Positions 51,280-59,704 of a stretch of DNA of 64,000 bases are shown one piece after another; position 1 is the first letter of the stretch; every line of letters starts with the position of its first letter. The stretch covers positions 62,001 through 126,000 of the forward strand of contig CAZAPG010000012.1 in NCBI GenBank assembly GCA_964486935.1, given 5' to 3'. The notes under the pieces are model-generated. The model saw only the letters and a list, made by a program, of their open reading frames with translations. It was not told where the DNA came from and ran no database searches. The translations under genes were made by a program, and so were the position numbers. The DNA is from CAZAPG01 sp964486935. Its GTDB lineage: Bacteria; Chloroflexota; Anaerolineae; 4572-78; J111.

Positions 51280-52341
51280 ATGAACTCGACCATCAAAATT
51301 CAGCCCTTCCATCTTGGTTTTGTTGCTGCACCGGCGGCGCTAATCCTTTTGGCCCCAACAAGCGTTGTTCAAGCCTATAACGGCCTTTTGCCGGCGGCCC
51401 AAACAACCGCTACCGCTTTAGAAGCCTGGCTGTGGCTGCTGGTTGGCGGCGCCGGAATGTTTGGCGGCTTTTTGTACGGCATCAAAGATAAATCGCTGGT
51501 GCTGCCCCACCGCAAGAGCCGGTACGAGATTGAACCCGGCTTTGTGGCCGATTGTCTGTTTGGCCTGGCCGGCGGTTTTTTAATTTTTATTCTGCTTCCC
51601 GGCGACTTCAACTTTGAGGCCGGCATTTGGGAACTGATTAAAATTGTGGCGGTGTCGGTGGTTGGCGGTTACGGGGGTCGCGCCCTGGTAGCCAAGGTGT
51701 TGTCGGCCCAGTTTCAGGAGCTGGAGCAGGACATTCAAGACCTGCGGACCCAAAACAAACAAGGCGGCCTGGCCTTTGCCATGTTAAACCAACATTTTGA
51801 TGATGATTTGGACACGCCGCCCATTTCAGAAGAAGAACTAAAAGAGGCAATTTTGGCCGCCCCCGCCAGCATTAAAGCCCTGGCCTTTAACATGGCCCAC
51901 GAATTTAGAAACAAAAATTACGAAGAGCGCCCCGACCGTATTGAACGCTGCATCCCCGTGTTTGAAGCCCTGATTGAGGATGATGTGGGCGACCGCTACC
52001 ACCGCAATCACGCCGAATTGGCCTATGTGTTTAAAGACAAAATCCCCCCCGATTGGAAGCGGGCCGAAGAGGAACTAACCAGAGCCATTGACATTCGCAA
52101 CAGACGCAATCACTCTGGCTTTAGATTGTATGAATTTAACCGGGCCATCTGTCGTATTCACCTTCAAGCTCCTTTTAACGACATCAAGAGCGACCTGGAC
52201 GAAGCCCTGCCCTGGCCCAGAACCGGCGACCTGATTCGCCAGCCCGATAAAATCAAGGCCAGGGCGCTCATCAACTGGCTAAAACAAAACGAGGCCCGTT
52301 TAAAAAGCTGGCTTGAAGAGCACAATATTATCCTGCCCTGA
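51280..52341 (+). CDS. Membrane protein with soluble helical C-terminal region, unknown function
   Basis: A 353-residue protein. The first 30 residues resemble a signal or membrane segment. Membrane helices lie near residues 46-65 (LLVGGAGMFGGFLYGIKD), 87-105 (LFGLAGGFLIFILLP) and 115-135 (IKIVAVSVVGGYGGRALV). The C-terminal roughly 190 residues are soluble, Asp/Glu-rich and helical, reminiscent of TPR-like bundles (RIERCIPVFEALIEDDVG, WKRAEEELTRAIDIRNRRN). It follows rph by 18 nt and may be cotranscribed. No family assigned. Confidence 0.75.
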   Translation: MNSTIKIQPFHLGFVAAPAALILLAPTSVVQAYNGLLPAAQTTATALEAWLWLLVGGAGMFGGFLYGIKDKSLVLPHRKSRYEIEPGFVADCLFGLAGGFLIFILLPGDFNFEAGIWELIKIVAVSVVGGYGGRALVAKVLSAQFQELEQDIQDLRTQNKQGGLAFAMLNQHFDDDLDTPPISEEELKEAILAAPASIKALAFNMAHEFRNKNYEERPDRIERCIPVFEALIEDDVGDRYHRNHAELAYVFKDKIPPDWKRAEEELTRAIDIRNRRNHSGFRLYEFNRAICRIHLQAPFNDIKSDLDEALPWPRTGDLIRQPDKIKARALINWLKQNEARLKSWLEEHNIILP

Positions 52342-52500
52342 AGCCCCCTGCTGGCCCGGCAACCAAAAAATCACATACGCCGGCAAATTTCCCCTAATAA
52401 ATTCTACCCGCGCGATTCCTTTAATTATCGCTAAATATAAGTTTAGCCCCTACTGAAAATTTAATTAGCTATTTCTGAAACAAAAGTTAACGCGAGTCTA

Positions 52501-52529
52501 TTGAATCTGGCTAAAATTAGATTTATACT
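52501..52529 (+). promoter_or_regulatory. Promoter for the CDF transporter
   Basis: TTGAAT at 52501, 17 bp, then TATACT at 52524-52529, about 43 nt upstream of ATG 52572. The 220-bp intergenic space around it is AT-rich and holds no gene. Confidence 0.6.
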
Positions 52530-52571
52530 ATTATTTGCGCTACTTTTCACAACTACAATCTGGTGAAAAAA

Positions 52572-53510
52572 ATGATCAACACATTCAAAATTACACCTTC
52601 AGGCGTTTCTCAATCAAACAATTATTCACGCCGGCAATCTGTCAACCGGGTGCTGTGGCAGGTTTTGGGCATCAATCTGCTGGTAGCCGGGGCAAAAATT
52701 ACAGTGGGCCTGATTTCAGGCTCCATCAGTATGGTTGCCGATGGTTTTCATTCCTCGATGGATGCTTCATCAAACGTCATTGGCCTGGTCGGCTCAACCA
52801 TTGCCGGCCAGCCCCCAGATAGCGACCATCCCTACGGCCACTACAAATACGAAACCTTTGCCACGCTGGGCATCGGCTTGCTGCTGCTACTGACCAGTTG
52901 GAATGTCTTAAAAAGTATTTTTACCCGCATCATGGAAAACAGCGCGCCAGAAGTAACGGCGCTCAGTTTTGTGGTGATGGTTGTGACTATTGTATTCAAC
53001 GTGGCTGTCGTGGTTTATGAAAAAAAGCGCGGCCAGCAATTAAAAAGCGAGCTGCTGCTGGCCGACGCCGCCCACACCAGGTCTGATATTTTTGTCTCGC
53101 TGTCGGTGTTGGTCAGTCTTGTGGCGGTTAAACTGGGTTGGGTTTGGATTGATGTGGCTGTCGCCCTGATTATTGTGCTGGTTATTGGACACACCGGCTG
53201 GAAAATTGTCCGTCGCGCCTCTAACGTGCTGGCCGATAGCGCCATTATTAATGAGGCAACAGTAGAAAAAGTGGTGCTTGGGGTTAAAGGAGTCAAATCG
53301 TGCCACAAAATCCGCAGCCGGGGCACAGACCAGGCCGCCCACCTGGACCTGCATATTCAGGTAGATGGCCAAATGTCTTTGGAAGAAGCCCATCTGTTGG
53401 GACACGTTGCCCAGGACCGCCTCAAAGAAAAGTTAGGGGTAACGGATGTGATGGTTCACGTTGAACCGGTCGATTTTGTAAAACCAAATAACCCGGATTC
53501 AGCAAATTAA
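52572..53510 (+). CDS. Cation diffusion facilitator transporter
   Basis: A roughly 312-residue divalent-cation/proton antiporter. Helix 2 has MVADGFHSSMDASSNVIG and helix 5 ADAAHTRSDIFVSLSVL, giving the paired Asp/His metal sites of the CDF family. About six membrane segments are followed by the cytoplasmic dimerisation domain (GVKSCHKIRSRGTDQAAHLD, HIQVDGQMSLEEAHLLG). GGTGA precedes ATG 52572; GTG at 52563 is an alternative start. Metal is probably Zn or Fe/Mn. A strong promoter and a perfect terminator bracket it as a single-gene unit. Confidence 0.93.
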   Translation: MINTFKITPSGVSQSNNYSRRQSVNRVLWQVLGINLLVAGAKITVGLISGSISMVADGFHSSMDASSNVIGLVGSTIAGQPPDSDHPYGHYKYETFATLGIGLLLLLTSWNVLKSIFTRIMENSAPEVTALSFVVMVVTIVFNVAVVVYEKKRGQQLKSELLLADAAHTRSDIFVSLSVLVSLVAVKLGWVWIDVAVALIIVLVIGHTGWKIVRRASNVLADSAIINEATVEKVVLGVKGVKSCHKIRSRGTDQAAHLDLHIQVDGQMSLEEAHLLGHVAQDRLKEKLGVTDVMVHVEPVDFVKPNNPDSAN

Positions 53511-53525
53511 GCCAGAGTGATTGGT

Positions 53526-53572
53526 CAACAAAAAAGAGTGACGATAATGAGGCTCGTCACTCTTTTTTGTTG
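53526..53572. terminator. Bidirectional intrinsic terminator after the CDF gene
   Basis: A perfect 19-bp stem: CAACAAAAAAGAGTGACGA with its exact complement, 9-nt loop. The A-rich and T-rich ends give U-runs on both strands, so it terminates the CDF gene (+) and probably the giant surface-protein gene (-). Confidence 0.9.
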
Positions 53573-53613
53573 CAGCAGTTGGTTAATACCGGCACAAACT
53601 CGCTACCCGGTAA

Positions 53614-56600
53614 TTATTGCTTCAGGCAATCCCAATTTTGAATTCCCTCGCCAAAGTTTACGCCAACCAGAATAACATCAAAAATATCAATTTCGCCGCT
53701 CTGGTTAATATCGGCCGGCAGCCCGTTGCCACTACCGCCAAAAGCCACGCCAATGGCAACGGCATCGGCAATATCAACCACGTCGTCATCATCAATGTCG
53801 CCGCTTAACAACGCGGTCCCGGTCAGGTTCAGTTCGCCTTGAGGCAGCGACGGCAGGGTACACCGGGCCGGAAGATAACCCGGCGCATCGGCTTTAAGCG
53901 ATAGACCGTTTGTGGCAGGCATATCGGTTAGCGCAAAATTACCGTTGGAGCCGGTTGTGGCAGTGTAGCCACTTTCTTCTACCTGGATGGTTGCGCCCGA
54001 CCAGTTATTGCCAAACCGCCCCGGCAACGTTACCTGACCCACAATCACAATTACCCTTGGCCCGGTGGGTGATGCCTCTGGAGTAACAGCGCCGGTATCG
54101 GGCGTACCTGTAGCCGTAATTACCACGGTTACAGCCGGTGTGGGCGGCGTGCCGGTTACAGTTGGACTGGCCGCCGGCGGGGTTCCCGTTACGGTTGGCG
54201 TAGCCGTTGAAGGCGTACCGGTAGCGGTTGGTTCATCCGAATCCGGGGTGCCGGTGAGCGTGACAATCACCGTTGCCCCTGGAGTCACTGTTGGCGGTGT
54301 ACCTGTCACTGTTGCCGTGGGTGGCGTGCCCGTCACAGTCGGGGTGTTTGCATTGGGCGCGCCGGTAAGGATGATAATAACCGTCACCGCAGGGGTCGGT
54401 GTACCCGTAGGCGGCGTACCCGTCACTGTCGCCGTAGGCGGTGTGCCGGTGACAGTCGCCGTAGGCGGCGTACCGGTGACAGTTGGCGTATCTGTGGGCG
54501 GTGTGCCGGTCACAGTTGGCGTATCTGTAGGAGGTGTGCCCGTCGCTGTTGCTGTAGGTGGCGTACCGGTGACAGTTGGCGTATCTGTGGGCGGTGTGCC
54601 GGTGACGGTTGCTGTTGGCGGCGTGCCGGTCACTGTCGCTGTGGATGGCGTGCCGGTCACTGTTGCTGTAGGCGGCGTGCCGGTCACTGTCGCCGTGGGT
54701 GGCGTGCCAGTCACGGTTGGCGTATCTGCTGGTGGCGTGCCGGTTGATGTTGCCGTAGGCGGCGTGCCAGTCACGGTTGGCGTATCTGCTGGTGGCGTGC
54801 CGGTGACGGTTGCCGTAGACGGTGTGCCGGTTGATGTTGGTTCTGGCGTGGCCGATACGATAATCGAAACGGTGTAATCCAAACTGGTAATGGCAAACGG
54901 TTGAGCCTGCGGGTCGCCAATTTTTTCATTTTCAAAGGTAAAGGTGTTGGTTCCGGCGCCATTGATGGCCGTCGCCTCGAACGTAAATAAGGTCACATTG
55001 CCGGTCAGGCCGGGAACCTGCCCCTGACGGGTGGCTAAAAAGAGAATCTTGCCAATGGCATTATCAATGCTGTTGAACAGCACAAAGGACAAATCCGGGT
55101 TGACCTGGATATTGCCGGTGGCGATGAGAGCCGGGTCAAAATTGACTTCCAGTTGCGCCCCGTAAAGGCCGGGTTCCGGCACATCCAGGGCCTGCACGGC
55201 CACTTCAAAGGTATCGCCGGCTTCCACAACAGACGGCCCATCAAAGGCAAGCGTTATGGGCGTGGCTGTAGGCGGCGTGCCGGTAACGGTTGGCGTTTCT
55301 GTGGGCGGCGTGCCCGTGACGGTTGGGGTGGCTGTGGGCGGTGTACCTGTTACCGTTGGCGTTTCTGTGGGGGGTGTTCCGGTAACGGTTGGCGTTTCTG
55401 TGGGCGGCGTGCCGGTAACGGTTGGCGTTTCTGTGGATGGTGTACCTGTTACCGTTGGCGTTTCTGTGGGCGGCGTGCCGGTGATTGCCGGCGTGGTGGT
55501 GATGGTTGGCGTAGCTGAAACGCTGGGGGTGGGGGTCGGCGCGCTGCCATCCGAGTCTTCAAAAATCAAAACCGCGCCGCCGCCCGGCTGCCCGCCGGTG
55601 GGGTAATCGTTCCAGCAGCGGTCGGTAACGTAAATTTTGTTGTTGTTGGGATTAACGGCAATTTCAAAAGGGTTGCGCCACTGCAAATTGTCGCCCGTAA
55701 ATGGCGGGTTGCCGATTGCTGTGGTTGGGAAACGATAAATACCGGGCGCGTCGCCGGGCAACAGAGCGCCTTCGGCATCCAGGGCGTAGATACCGCCTCG
55801 GGCCGGGTTGCTGCAAGCTTCCGCATCGCTCTTGTTATCAAGGTAGGGGAATCCGGCAAAAGTTCCCAGCATCCGGTCGGTAGTTGGGTTGTAAATCAAC
55901 CCCACTTCGGCATAATCGCCTACCTGAACGCCGGCCCGGCGCAGCAAAAGCTGGTCGGGGTTGAGGGCGGAAAAATCGTACACCAGCATTTTGTTGGGGT
56001 TGGGAAAATCCGCGCCGCCGGGTCGGGGGTCATCAGCATAAGTGATGAAAATGCGCGACTCGCCCGCTTCGGGCTGTCGCAACCCGATGGCGTGCGGCGC
56101 GCCGCTGATAAGCCGGCCCGATGAATTGTTAAAACTGATATCAAAAAAGTTGCGGCTCAGGCCGTTAGCGCCAAAGCCCACAAATTTAAAGGGATGGGGG
56201 GCGAAGGCGTCGCGCAGGGTAACGTAGTTGTACCCTTCCAGCGTTTTGGCAATGGCCATTTCAAAGGGGCTGTAGCTAACGGGAAAGTTGACAATATTGG
56301 CGGTGGTTACAATGGGGCTGGTTGGAAAAGTAGCCGGATTATCGTTTAAAACCACAAAGCGCCCGCCGGCGTAATCGGGAAAGTGAACGCGACCGGTGAC
56401 CGGGCTGAGCGCCGGCGCGGTCGGCTGAAAGGGCGCGCCGGGGCTAACGCTGGTGATAACCGTGTCAGTTTCCGGGTTGATAATGGTAATAATGCCATCT
56501 TCAAATGAGCCGACGTACACAAACTCGCCGTTGTTTGAAACGGCCACGCCCCACGGGCCTCGGCCAATGCCCATGCCGCCGGGCGCGCCCGGCGCGGAGC

Positions 56601-57165
56601 CGTTTTCGCCGCCGGGAATGGTGCGTATTACCTCATCGGTTGCCCCATTGATAACGGCGACAAAGGGGTAGCGTTTGCTGCCGTTTATTTTTGGCCCCTG
56701 AAAAGCCACGTAAACTTTATTGAGCGCCGCATGAACGGCCACCCCCTTGGGATGAACCGGGTAAACGGCCCCCAGGGTTACGACCAGCGCCTGGCCATCG
56801 GCCAGGTTTACGGGGATGCGGGGAGTGGTAGGGTAATAGCCCAGCGTATTGCCGGAAAAGCGCAAGAAGGGGGTATAGCTACCGGCGGCCAGGTTGCTAA
56901 ATGTGGCCGGCAGCGGCTGGCAGGTCGACTCATCATTAAGGCAGGCTTCTGCGCCCGGCAGCAGGGCTTCGCCGGCGGTACAGATGCCATCGGCGTTTTG
57001 GTCGTTGCAGGCGTTAACCGCGATCTGCCCGGAGCCTGTCTGCGCGCTGACAGCGCCGGTTAACGCCTGCAAAATAATGATGGTCAGAGTCAACGGCCCA
57101 ATTATTAAACCGGCGCGCCGGCGTAGCCAGGCTGTAAGGGGTATTCCTCCTGTTGAACTCATCAT
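53614..57165 (-). CDS. Giant secreted protein: beta-propeller, cohesin-like, Thr/Pro repeats, dockerin
   Basis: About 1183 residues. ATG at 57165 (or 57162) follows AAGGAAGGG and opens a signal peptide ending VSAQTGSG. A beta-propeller of YncE-like blades fills about residues 100-500 (HPKGVAVHAALNKVYVAF, GRGPWGVAVSNNGEFVYVG). Thr/Pro repeats (about 545-638) precede a cohesin-type domain (about 637-770: FDGPSVVEAGDTFEVAVQAL, LEVNFDPALIATGN), then more Thr/Pro repeats (770-1031), a carboxypeptidase-regulatory-like domain and a dockerin (GDIDDDDVVDIADAVAIGVA, DINQSGEIDIFDVILVGVNF). Cohesin and dockerin in one chain allow self-assembly or docking on other proteins. A structured leader precedes it. 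Confidence 0.85.
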   Translation of the reverse strand: MMSSTGGIPLTAWLRRRAGLIIGPLTLTIIILQALTGAVSAQTGSGQIAVNACNDQNADGICTAGEALLPGAEACLNDESTCQPLPATFSNLAAGSYTPFLRFSGNTLGYYPTTPRIPVNLADGQALVVTLGAVYPVHPKGVAVHAALNKVYVAFQGPKINGSKRYPFVAVINGATDEVIRTIPGGENGSAPGAPGGMGIGRGPWGVAVSNNGEFVYVGSFEDGIITIINPETDTVITSVSPGAPFQPTAPALSPVTGRVHFPDYAGGRFVVLNDNPATFPTSPIVTTANIVNFPVSYSPFEMAIAKTLEGYNYVTLRDAFAPHPFKFVGFGANGLSRNFFDISFNNSSGRLISGAPHAIGLRQPEAGESRIFITYADDPRPGGADFPNPNKMLVYDFSALNPDQLLLRRAGVQVGDYAEVGLIYNPTTDRMLGTFAGFPYLDNKSDAEACSNPARGGIYALDAEGALLPGDAPGIYRFPTTAIGNPPFTGDNLQWRNPFEIAVNPNNNKIYVTDRCWNDYPTGGQPGGGAVLIFEDSDGSAPTPTPSVSATPTITTTPAITGTPPTETPTVTGTPSTETPTVTGTPPTETPTVTGTPPTETPTVTGTPPTATPTVTGTPPTETPTVTGTPPTATPITLAFDGPSVVEAGDTFEVAVQALDVPEPGLYGAQLEVNFDPALIATGNIQVNPDLSFVLFNSIDNAIGKILFLATRQGQVPGLTGNVTLFTFEATAINGAGTNTFTFENEKIGDPQAQPFAITSLDYTVSIIVSATPEPTSTGTPSTATVTGTPPADTPTVTGTPPTATSTGTPPADTPTVTGTPPTATVTGTPPTATVTGTPSTATVTGTPPTATVTGTPPTDTPTVTGTPPTATATGTPPTDTPTVTGTPPTDTPTVTGTPPTATVTGTPPTATVTGTPPTGTPTPAVTVIIILTGAPNANTPTVTGTPPTATVTGTPPTVTPGATVIVTLTGTPDSDEPTATGTPSTATPTVTGTPPAASPTVTGTPPTPAVTVVITATGTPDTGAVTPEASPTGPRVIVIVGQVTLPGRFGNNWSGATIQVEESGYTATTGSNGNFALTDMPATNGLSLKADAPGYLPARCTLPSLPQGELNLTGTALLSGDIDDDDVVDIADAVAIGVAFGGSGNGLPADINQSGEIDIFDVILVGVNFGEGIQNWDCLKQ
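54070..54855. repeat. Tandem Thr/Pro-coding repeats, C-terminal block
   Basis: A near-tandem array of 27-bp and 33-bp units, encoding TGTPPTATV-like and TGTPPTDTPTV-like peptides on the minus strand. Units are highly similar at DNA level, indicating recent expansion. A long plus-strand open frame across the same stretch is a by-product of the periodicity. Confidence 0.9.
55255..55530. repeat. Tandem Thr/Pro-coding repeats, N-terminal block
   Basis: About eight 33-bp units encoding TVTGTPPTETP-like peptides on the minus strand, upstream of the cohesin-type domain. The array separates the propeller and cohesin modules and probably acts as a flexible linker whose length varies by unit number. 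Confidence 0.88.
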
Positions 57166-57400
57166 CCATTCCCTTCCTTCCGTGGGCCGCTTGAGGTGTG
57201 TTGTTAAAGTTCGGCACAAGCTGCAAAAACAAAAAGCCGCAATCCGTTGCAACCTTTTAAATGGTCGCAACCCGTGCGGCTTTATCCGGCAACACTGACC
57301 CAAGCGAGCATTAATCCTCGGCAAACCACCTGCTGGTGGCAATAGCTTCGTTTGTAAAGGTGCCACAAAACAACAACTCCGCCCTCAGTTTAGCATAGAT
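57166..57400 (-). promoter_or_regulatory. Structured 5' leader of the giant surface-protein gene
   Basis: About 330 bases separate this gene from YigZ at 57497, and none of this is coding. Read on the minus strand the leader holds a CCACC-AGCA-GGTGG hairpin, a CGAG-(8 nt)-CTCG hairpin and a possible competing pairing of GTGGCA with TGCCAC, then the intrinsic terminator at 57231-57280, about 65 nt before the start codon. Aptamer-like structure followed by a terminator is the layout of a transcriptional riboswitch or attenuator. I could not match it to a known class. Confidence 0.5.
57231..57280 (-). terminator. Intrinsic terminator within the leader
   Basis: On the minus strand GCCGCA pairs with TGCGGC, and after a small internal loop a 9-bp inner stem (GTTGCGACC with GGTTGCAAC) closes an 8-nt loop. 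TTTTTGTTTTTG follows immediately. It lies upstream of the gene it would regulate, so it is probably conditional. Confidence 0.8.
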
Positions 57401-57496
57401 AACGGGCGGGCTACAATGGGAGTTACGTCCTAAGTATTTTCCACGGACGGCGCGAGCCGGCTTTGCCGGTTAGCCGGCTTGTGGTATGCTTGGCTT

Positions 57497-58108
57497 ATGA
57501 GCGCACCCTATCTCATCCCCGCCGGCGAATCTCGCATCGAGTTGCTGGTCAAAAATTCGCGGTTTATTGGCCGAGCCGGCCACACCCCCGGCGTAGAGGC
57601 GGCCAAAGCCTTTATCGAGCAGGTTAAAACGGAAGAGCCAAACCACTCTCACGCGGTGTATGCCTTTGCCGTGGGGCACGGCGCAACGGTTACGCACGGC
57701 ATGAGCGATGCGGGCGAACCCGCCGGCACAGCCGGTCGACCGGCCCTGGCGGTGGTTAAAGGCAGCGGGCTGGGCGATGTGACCGTGGTAATTATTCGCT
57801 ACTTTGGGGGTGCCAAACTGGGCACCGGCGGGCTGGTAAAAGCCTACACCGAAGCCGCGCAACTGGCCCTGGCCCAACTGCCCACCACCGAAAAAGTCGA
57901 GCGCCAATCCGTGCGGGTAATCGTGCCGTATCCCTTTTATGAGCAGGTGAAACGGCTGGCAGAATTGCACCAGGGGCAGATAGATGACGAGGCTTTTGCG
58001 GCGGATGTGACCATACGCCTTACTTTTACGGTAGACGATTTACCGCTTTTTGAATCTGCCCTGGCCGATGCTACCGGCGGGCAGGTTAGGCCAGAGACGC
58101 TTGAGTAG
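57497..58108 (+). CDS. YigZ/IMPACT-family protein
   Basis: A 203-residue protein related to YigZ and the N-terminal half of IMPACT. The conserved core is NHSHAVYAFAVGHG, SDAGEPAGTAGRPALAVV and VVIIRYFGGAKLGTGGLVKA. The C-terminal third is the DUF1949-type domain (RVIVPYPFYEQVKRLAEL). ATG 57497 is chosen over an upstream in-frame TTG at 57479; neither has a clear ribosome site. Function is not settled; family members bind nucleic acids or translation-associated partners. Confidence 0.92.
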   Translation: MSAPYLIPAGESRIELLVKNSRFIGRAGHTPGVEAAKAFIEQVKTEEPNHSHAVYAFAVGHGATVTHGMSDAGEPAGTAGRPALAVVKGSGLGDVTVVIIRYFGGAKLGTGGLVKAYTEAAQLALAQLPTTEKVERQSVRVIVPYPFYEQVKRLAELHQGQIDDEAFAADVTIRLTFTVDDLPLFESALADATGGQVRPETLE

Positions 58109-58129
58109 CGTGTCGCCAAACCAATATAA

Positions 58130-58158
58130 TTGACAACCCTTTAACCCTGGACTATTAT
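58130..58158 (+). promoter_or_regulatory. Strong sigma-70-type promoter for the CoA-transferase gene
   Basis: A perfect TTGACA at 58130-58135, exactly 17 bp, then TATTAT at 58153-58158, 32 nt before ATG 58190. One of the two best promoters in the window. Confidence 0.7.
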
Positions 58159-58189
58159 AGCCAGCGTAACTTTTGTTTTTGAGGCTTTT

Positions 58190-59380
58190 ATGACCCAGAT
58201 TTTAGAAAATATTAAAGTTATTGATTTAACCCAGGCGCTGGCCGGCCCCTACTGTACCATGATGTTAGGAGACCTGGGCGCGGATGTTATCAAAATAGAG
58301 CAGCCCGGCCAGGGCGACCAGAGCCGGGGCTGGGGGCCGCCTTTTGTTAAAGGCGAAAGCACCTATTTTCTCAGTATCAACCGCAACAAACGCAGCCTCA
58401 CCCTGAACATCAAATCTGAGCCGGGCCGGGAGATTCTGCACAAACTCATCGCCGGGGCCGATGTGTTTGTGTGCAACATTCCCAAAGAGTCATCGCGCCA
58501 GCGGGCCGGGGTAGATGCCACAACGCTACAAGCCATTAACCCTGGTTTGATTTACTGCCTGGTTAGCGGCTACGGCAGCGATGGCCCTTACGGCGAGCGC
58601 CCCGGCTACGATGTGATTGCCCAGGGCGAGGCCGGCCTGATGAGCGTAACCGGCGAGCCAGAGGGCGAACCGATGCGCTACCCCATCCCCATTGCCGATA
58701 TTACCACCGGCATGTACGCCACCATGGGTATTATGGGGGCATTAATGACGCGTCAAAAAACAGGCCGGGGGCAGGCGCTGGATATGACCCTGCTGGAAAG
58801 CCAGTCGGCCTGGCTGACTATTCTGGCTTCGGGGTTGATGAACGGCGGCCAGGAGCCGGAGCGGCTGGGCAACGTTCACCCTAACATTGTGCCCTACCAG
58901 GTATTTAAAGCCAAAGATAAATTTTTTATCATTGCCGTTGGCACCGAGAGGCTATGGGCTATTTTTTGCGATACGCTGGCTCTGGAGCATCTTAAAAACG
59001 ACCCGCGCTTTGCCACCAACCCCAACCGCAATCAAAACCGAAGCGCGCTGATATCCATTTTAGAAGAGTTGTTTGCCACCCAGCCCGCCGACTACTGGAT
59101 AGACAAGCTGCGCGAAACGGGCATTCCCATTGGCCCCATCAATACCATTGCCGAAACGCTGGCCCACCCCCAACACCAGGCCCGCAACTTTATTGTCGAG
59201 CTGGAACATTCGGTGGCGGGAACGGTAAAATCAATGGGCAACCCTATCCGGCTGTCTGACACGCCGCCCGGCTACCGGCTGGCGCCGCCCACGTTGGGCC
59301 AGCACACCACCGAGATTCTAGCCCAACTGGGCTACACTACCGAAACTATTGCCGCCCTACGCCAGCAAAACGTGGTGTAA
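58190..59380 (+). CDS. CaiB/BaiF-family CoA-transferase (class III)
   Basis: A 396-residue enzyme moving CoA between carboxylic acids. The N-terminus KVIDLTQALAGPYCTMMLGD and DLGADVIKIEQPGQGD are typical. The catalytic Asp is in PIPIADITTGMYATMG, the formyl-CoA-transferase active-site position. SGYGSDGPYGERPGYD and TGRGQALDMTLLES also match the family. The substrate cannot be named; no CoA-ligase or decarboxylase partner is adjacent. A strong promoter precedes it. Confidence 0.95.
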   Translation: MTQILENIKVIDLTQALAGPYCTMMLGDLGADVIKIEQPGQGDQSRGWGPPFVKGESTYFLSINRNKRSLTLNIKSEPGREILHKLIAGADVFVCNIPKESSRQRAGVDATTLQAINPGLIYCLVSGYGSDGPYGERPGYDVIAQGEAGLMSVTGEPEGEPMRYPIPIADITTGMYATMGIMGALMTRQKTGRGQALDMTLLESQSAWLTILASGLMNGGQEPERLGNVHPNIVPYQVFKAKDKFFIIAVGTERLWAIFCDTLALEHLKNDPRFATNPNRNQNRSALISILEELFATQPADYWIDKLRETGIPIGPINTIAETLAHPQHQARNFIVELEHSVAGTVKSMGNPIRLSDTPPGYRLAPPTLGQHTTEILAQLGYTTETIAALRQQNVV

Positions 59381-59420
59381 GGCTGCCTCGGCCCCAATAT
59401 TAAACTCAAGGAGTCAAACA

Positions 59421-59633
59421 ATGAGTGAAGAGAAGATTATCGTCAGAATCAAACGTCAGGACCGCACCATTGTTTTTCCCGTAACCGAACGAGAAAAGCT
59501 GCGCGAACTTTTACGAGACCGCATCTGGTGGGACCGCCGGAGTAACCGTTGGGCCGGGCGCGGCGATGTGGAAGAGCTGAAAGAAATTTTAGAAGAAGCC
59601 GGTTACGAGGTAAAATTAACCGGACCCAAATAA
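59421..59633 (+). CDS. Small charged conserved-looking protein
   Basis: A 70-residue protein from ATG 59421, with AAGGAG 7 nt upstream. It is strongly charged: MSEEKIIVRIKRQDRTIVFP, REKLRELLRDRIWWDRRS and ELKEILEEAGYEVKL. No family recognised; the small alpha/beta arrangement suggests a compact domain. A perfect two-way terminator follows. The frame 5' of this ATG lies inside the CoA-transferase gene, so the short form is preferred. Confidence 0.7.
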   Translation: MSEEKIIVRIKRQDRTIVFPVTEREKLRELLRDRIWWDRRSNRWAGRGDVEELKEILEEAGYEVKLTGPK

Positions 59634-59650
59634 GTTTCCAACCAAAAAGC

Positions 59651-59682
59651 AAAAAGCCGAGGCGCGCTGCCTCGGCTTTTTT
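59651..59682. terminator. Bidirectional intrinsic terminator
   Basis: AAAAAGCCGAGGC, a 5-nt loop, then GCCTCGGCTTTTTT: a GC-rich 8-bp stem extended by A-U pairs, with U-runs on both strands. It separates the small charged protein (+) from ribosomal protein L25 (-). Confidence 0.92.
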
Positions 59683-59704
59683 GTTAGCCGGAAAAAATTG
59701 GCTT

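Noticed and set aside
54065..54877. 270-residue plus-strand open frame of GVPVTVAVGG repeats
   Set aside because: It is the antisense reading of the Thr/Pro repeat array in the secreted protein; no ribosome site or family.
54070..55530. CRISPR-like regular repeats
   Set aside because: Units are contiguous, in frame and protein-coding, with no unique spacers or cas genes.
57300..57360. Possible c-di-GMP-I riboswitch (plus-strand GGCAAACC near a hairpin)
   Set aside because: The second conserved strand (GACGCAAAGC-type) and the closing GCC-GGUU segment are missing, and the terminator fits the opposite strand.
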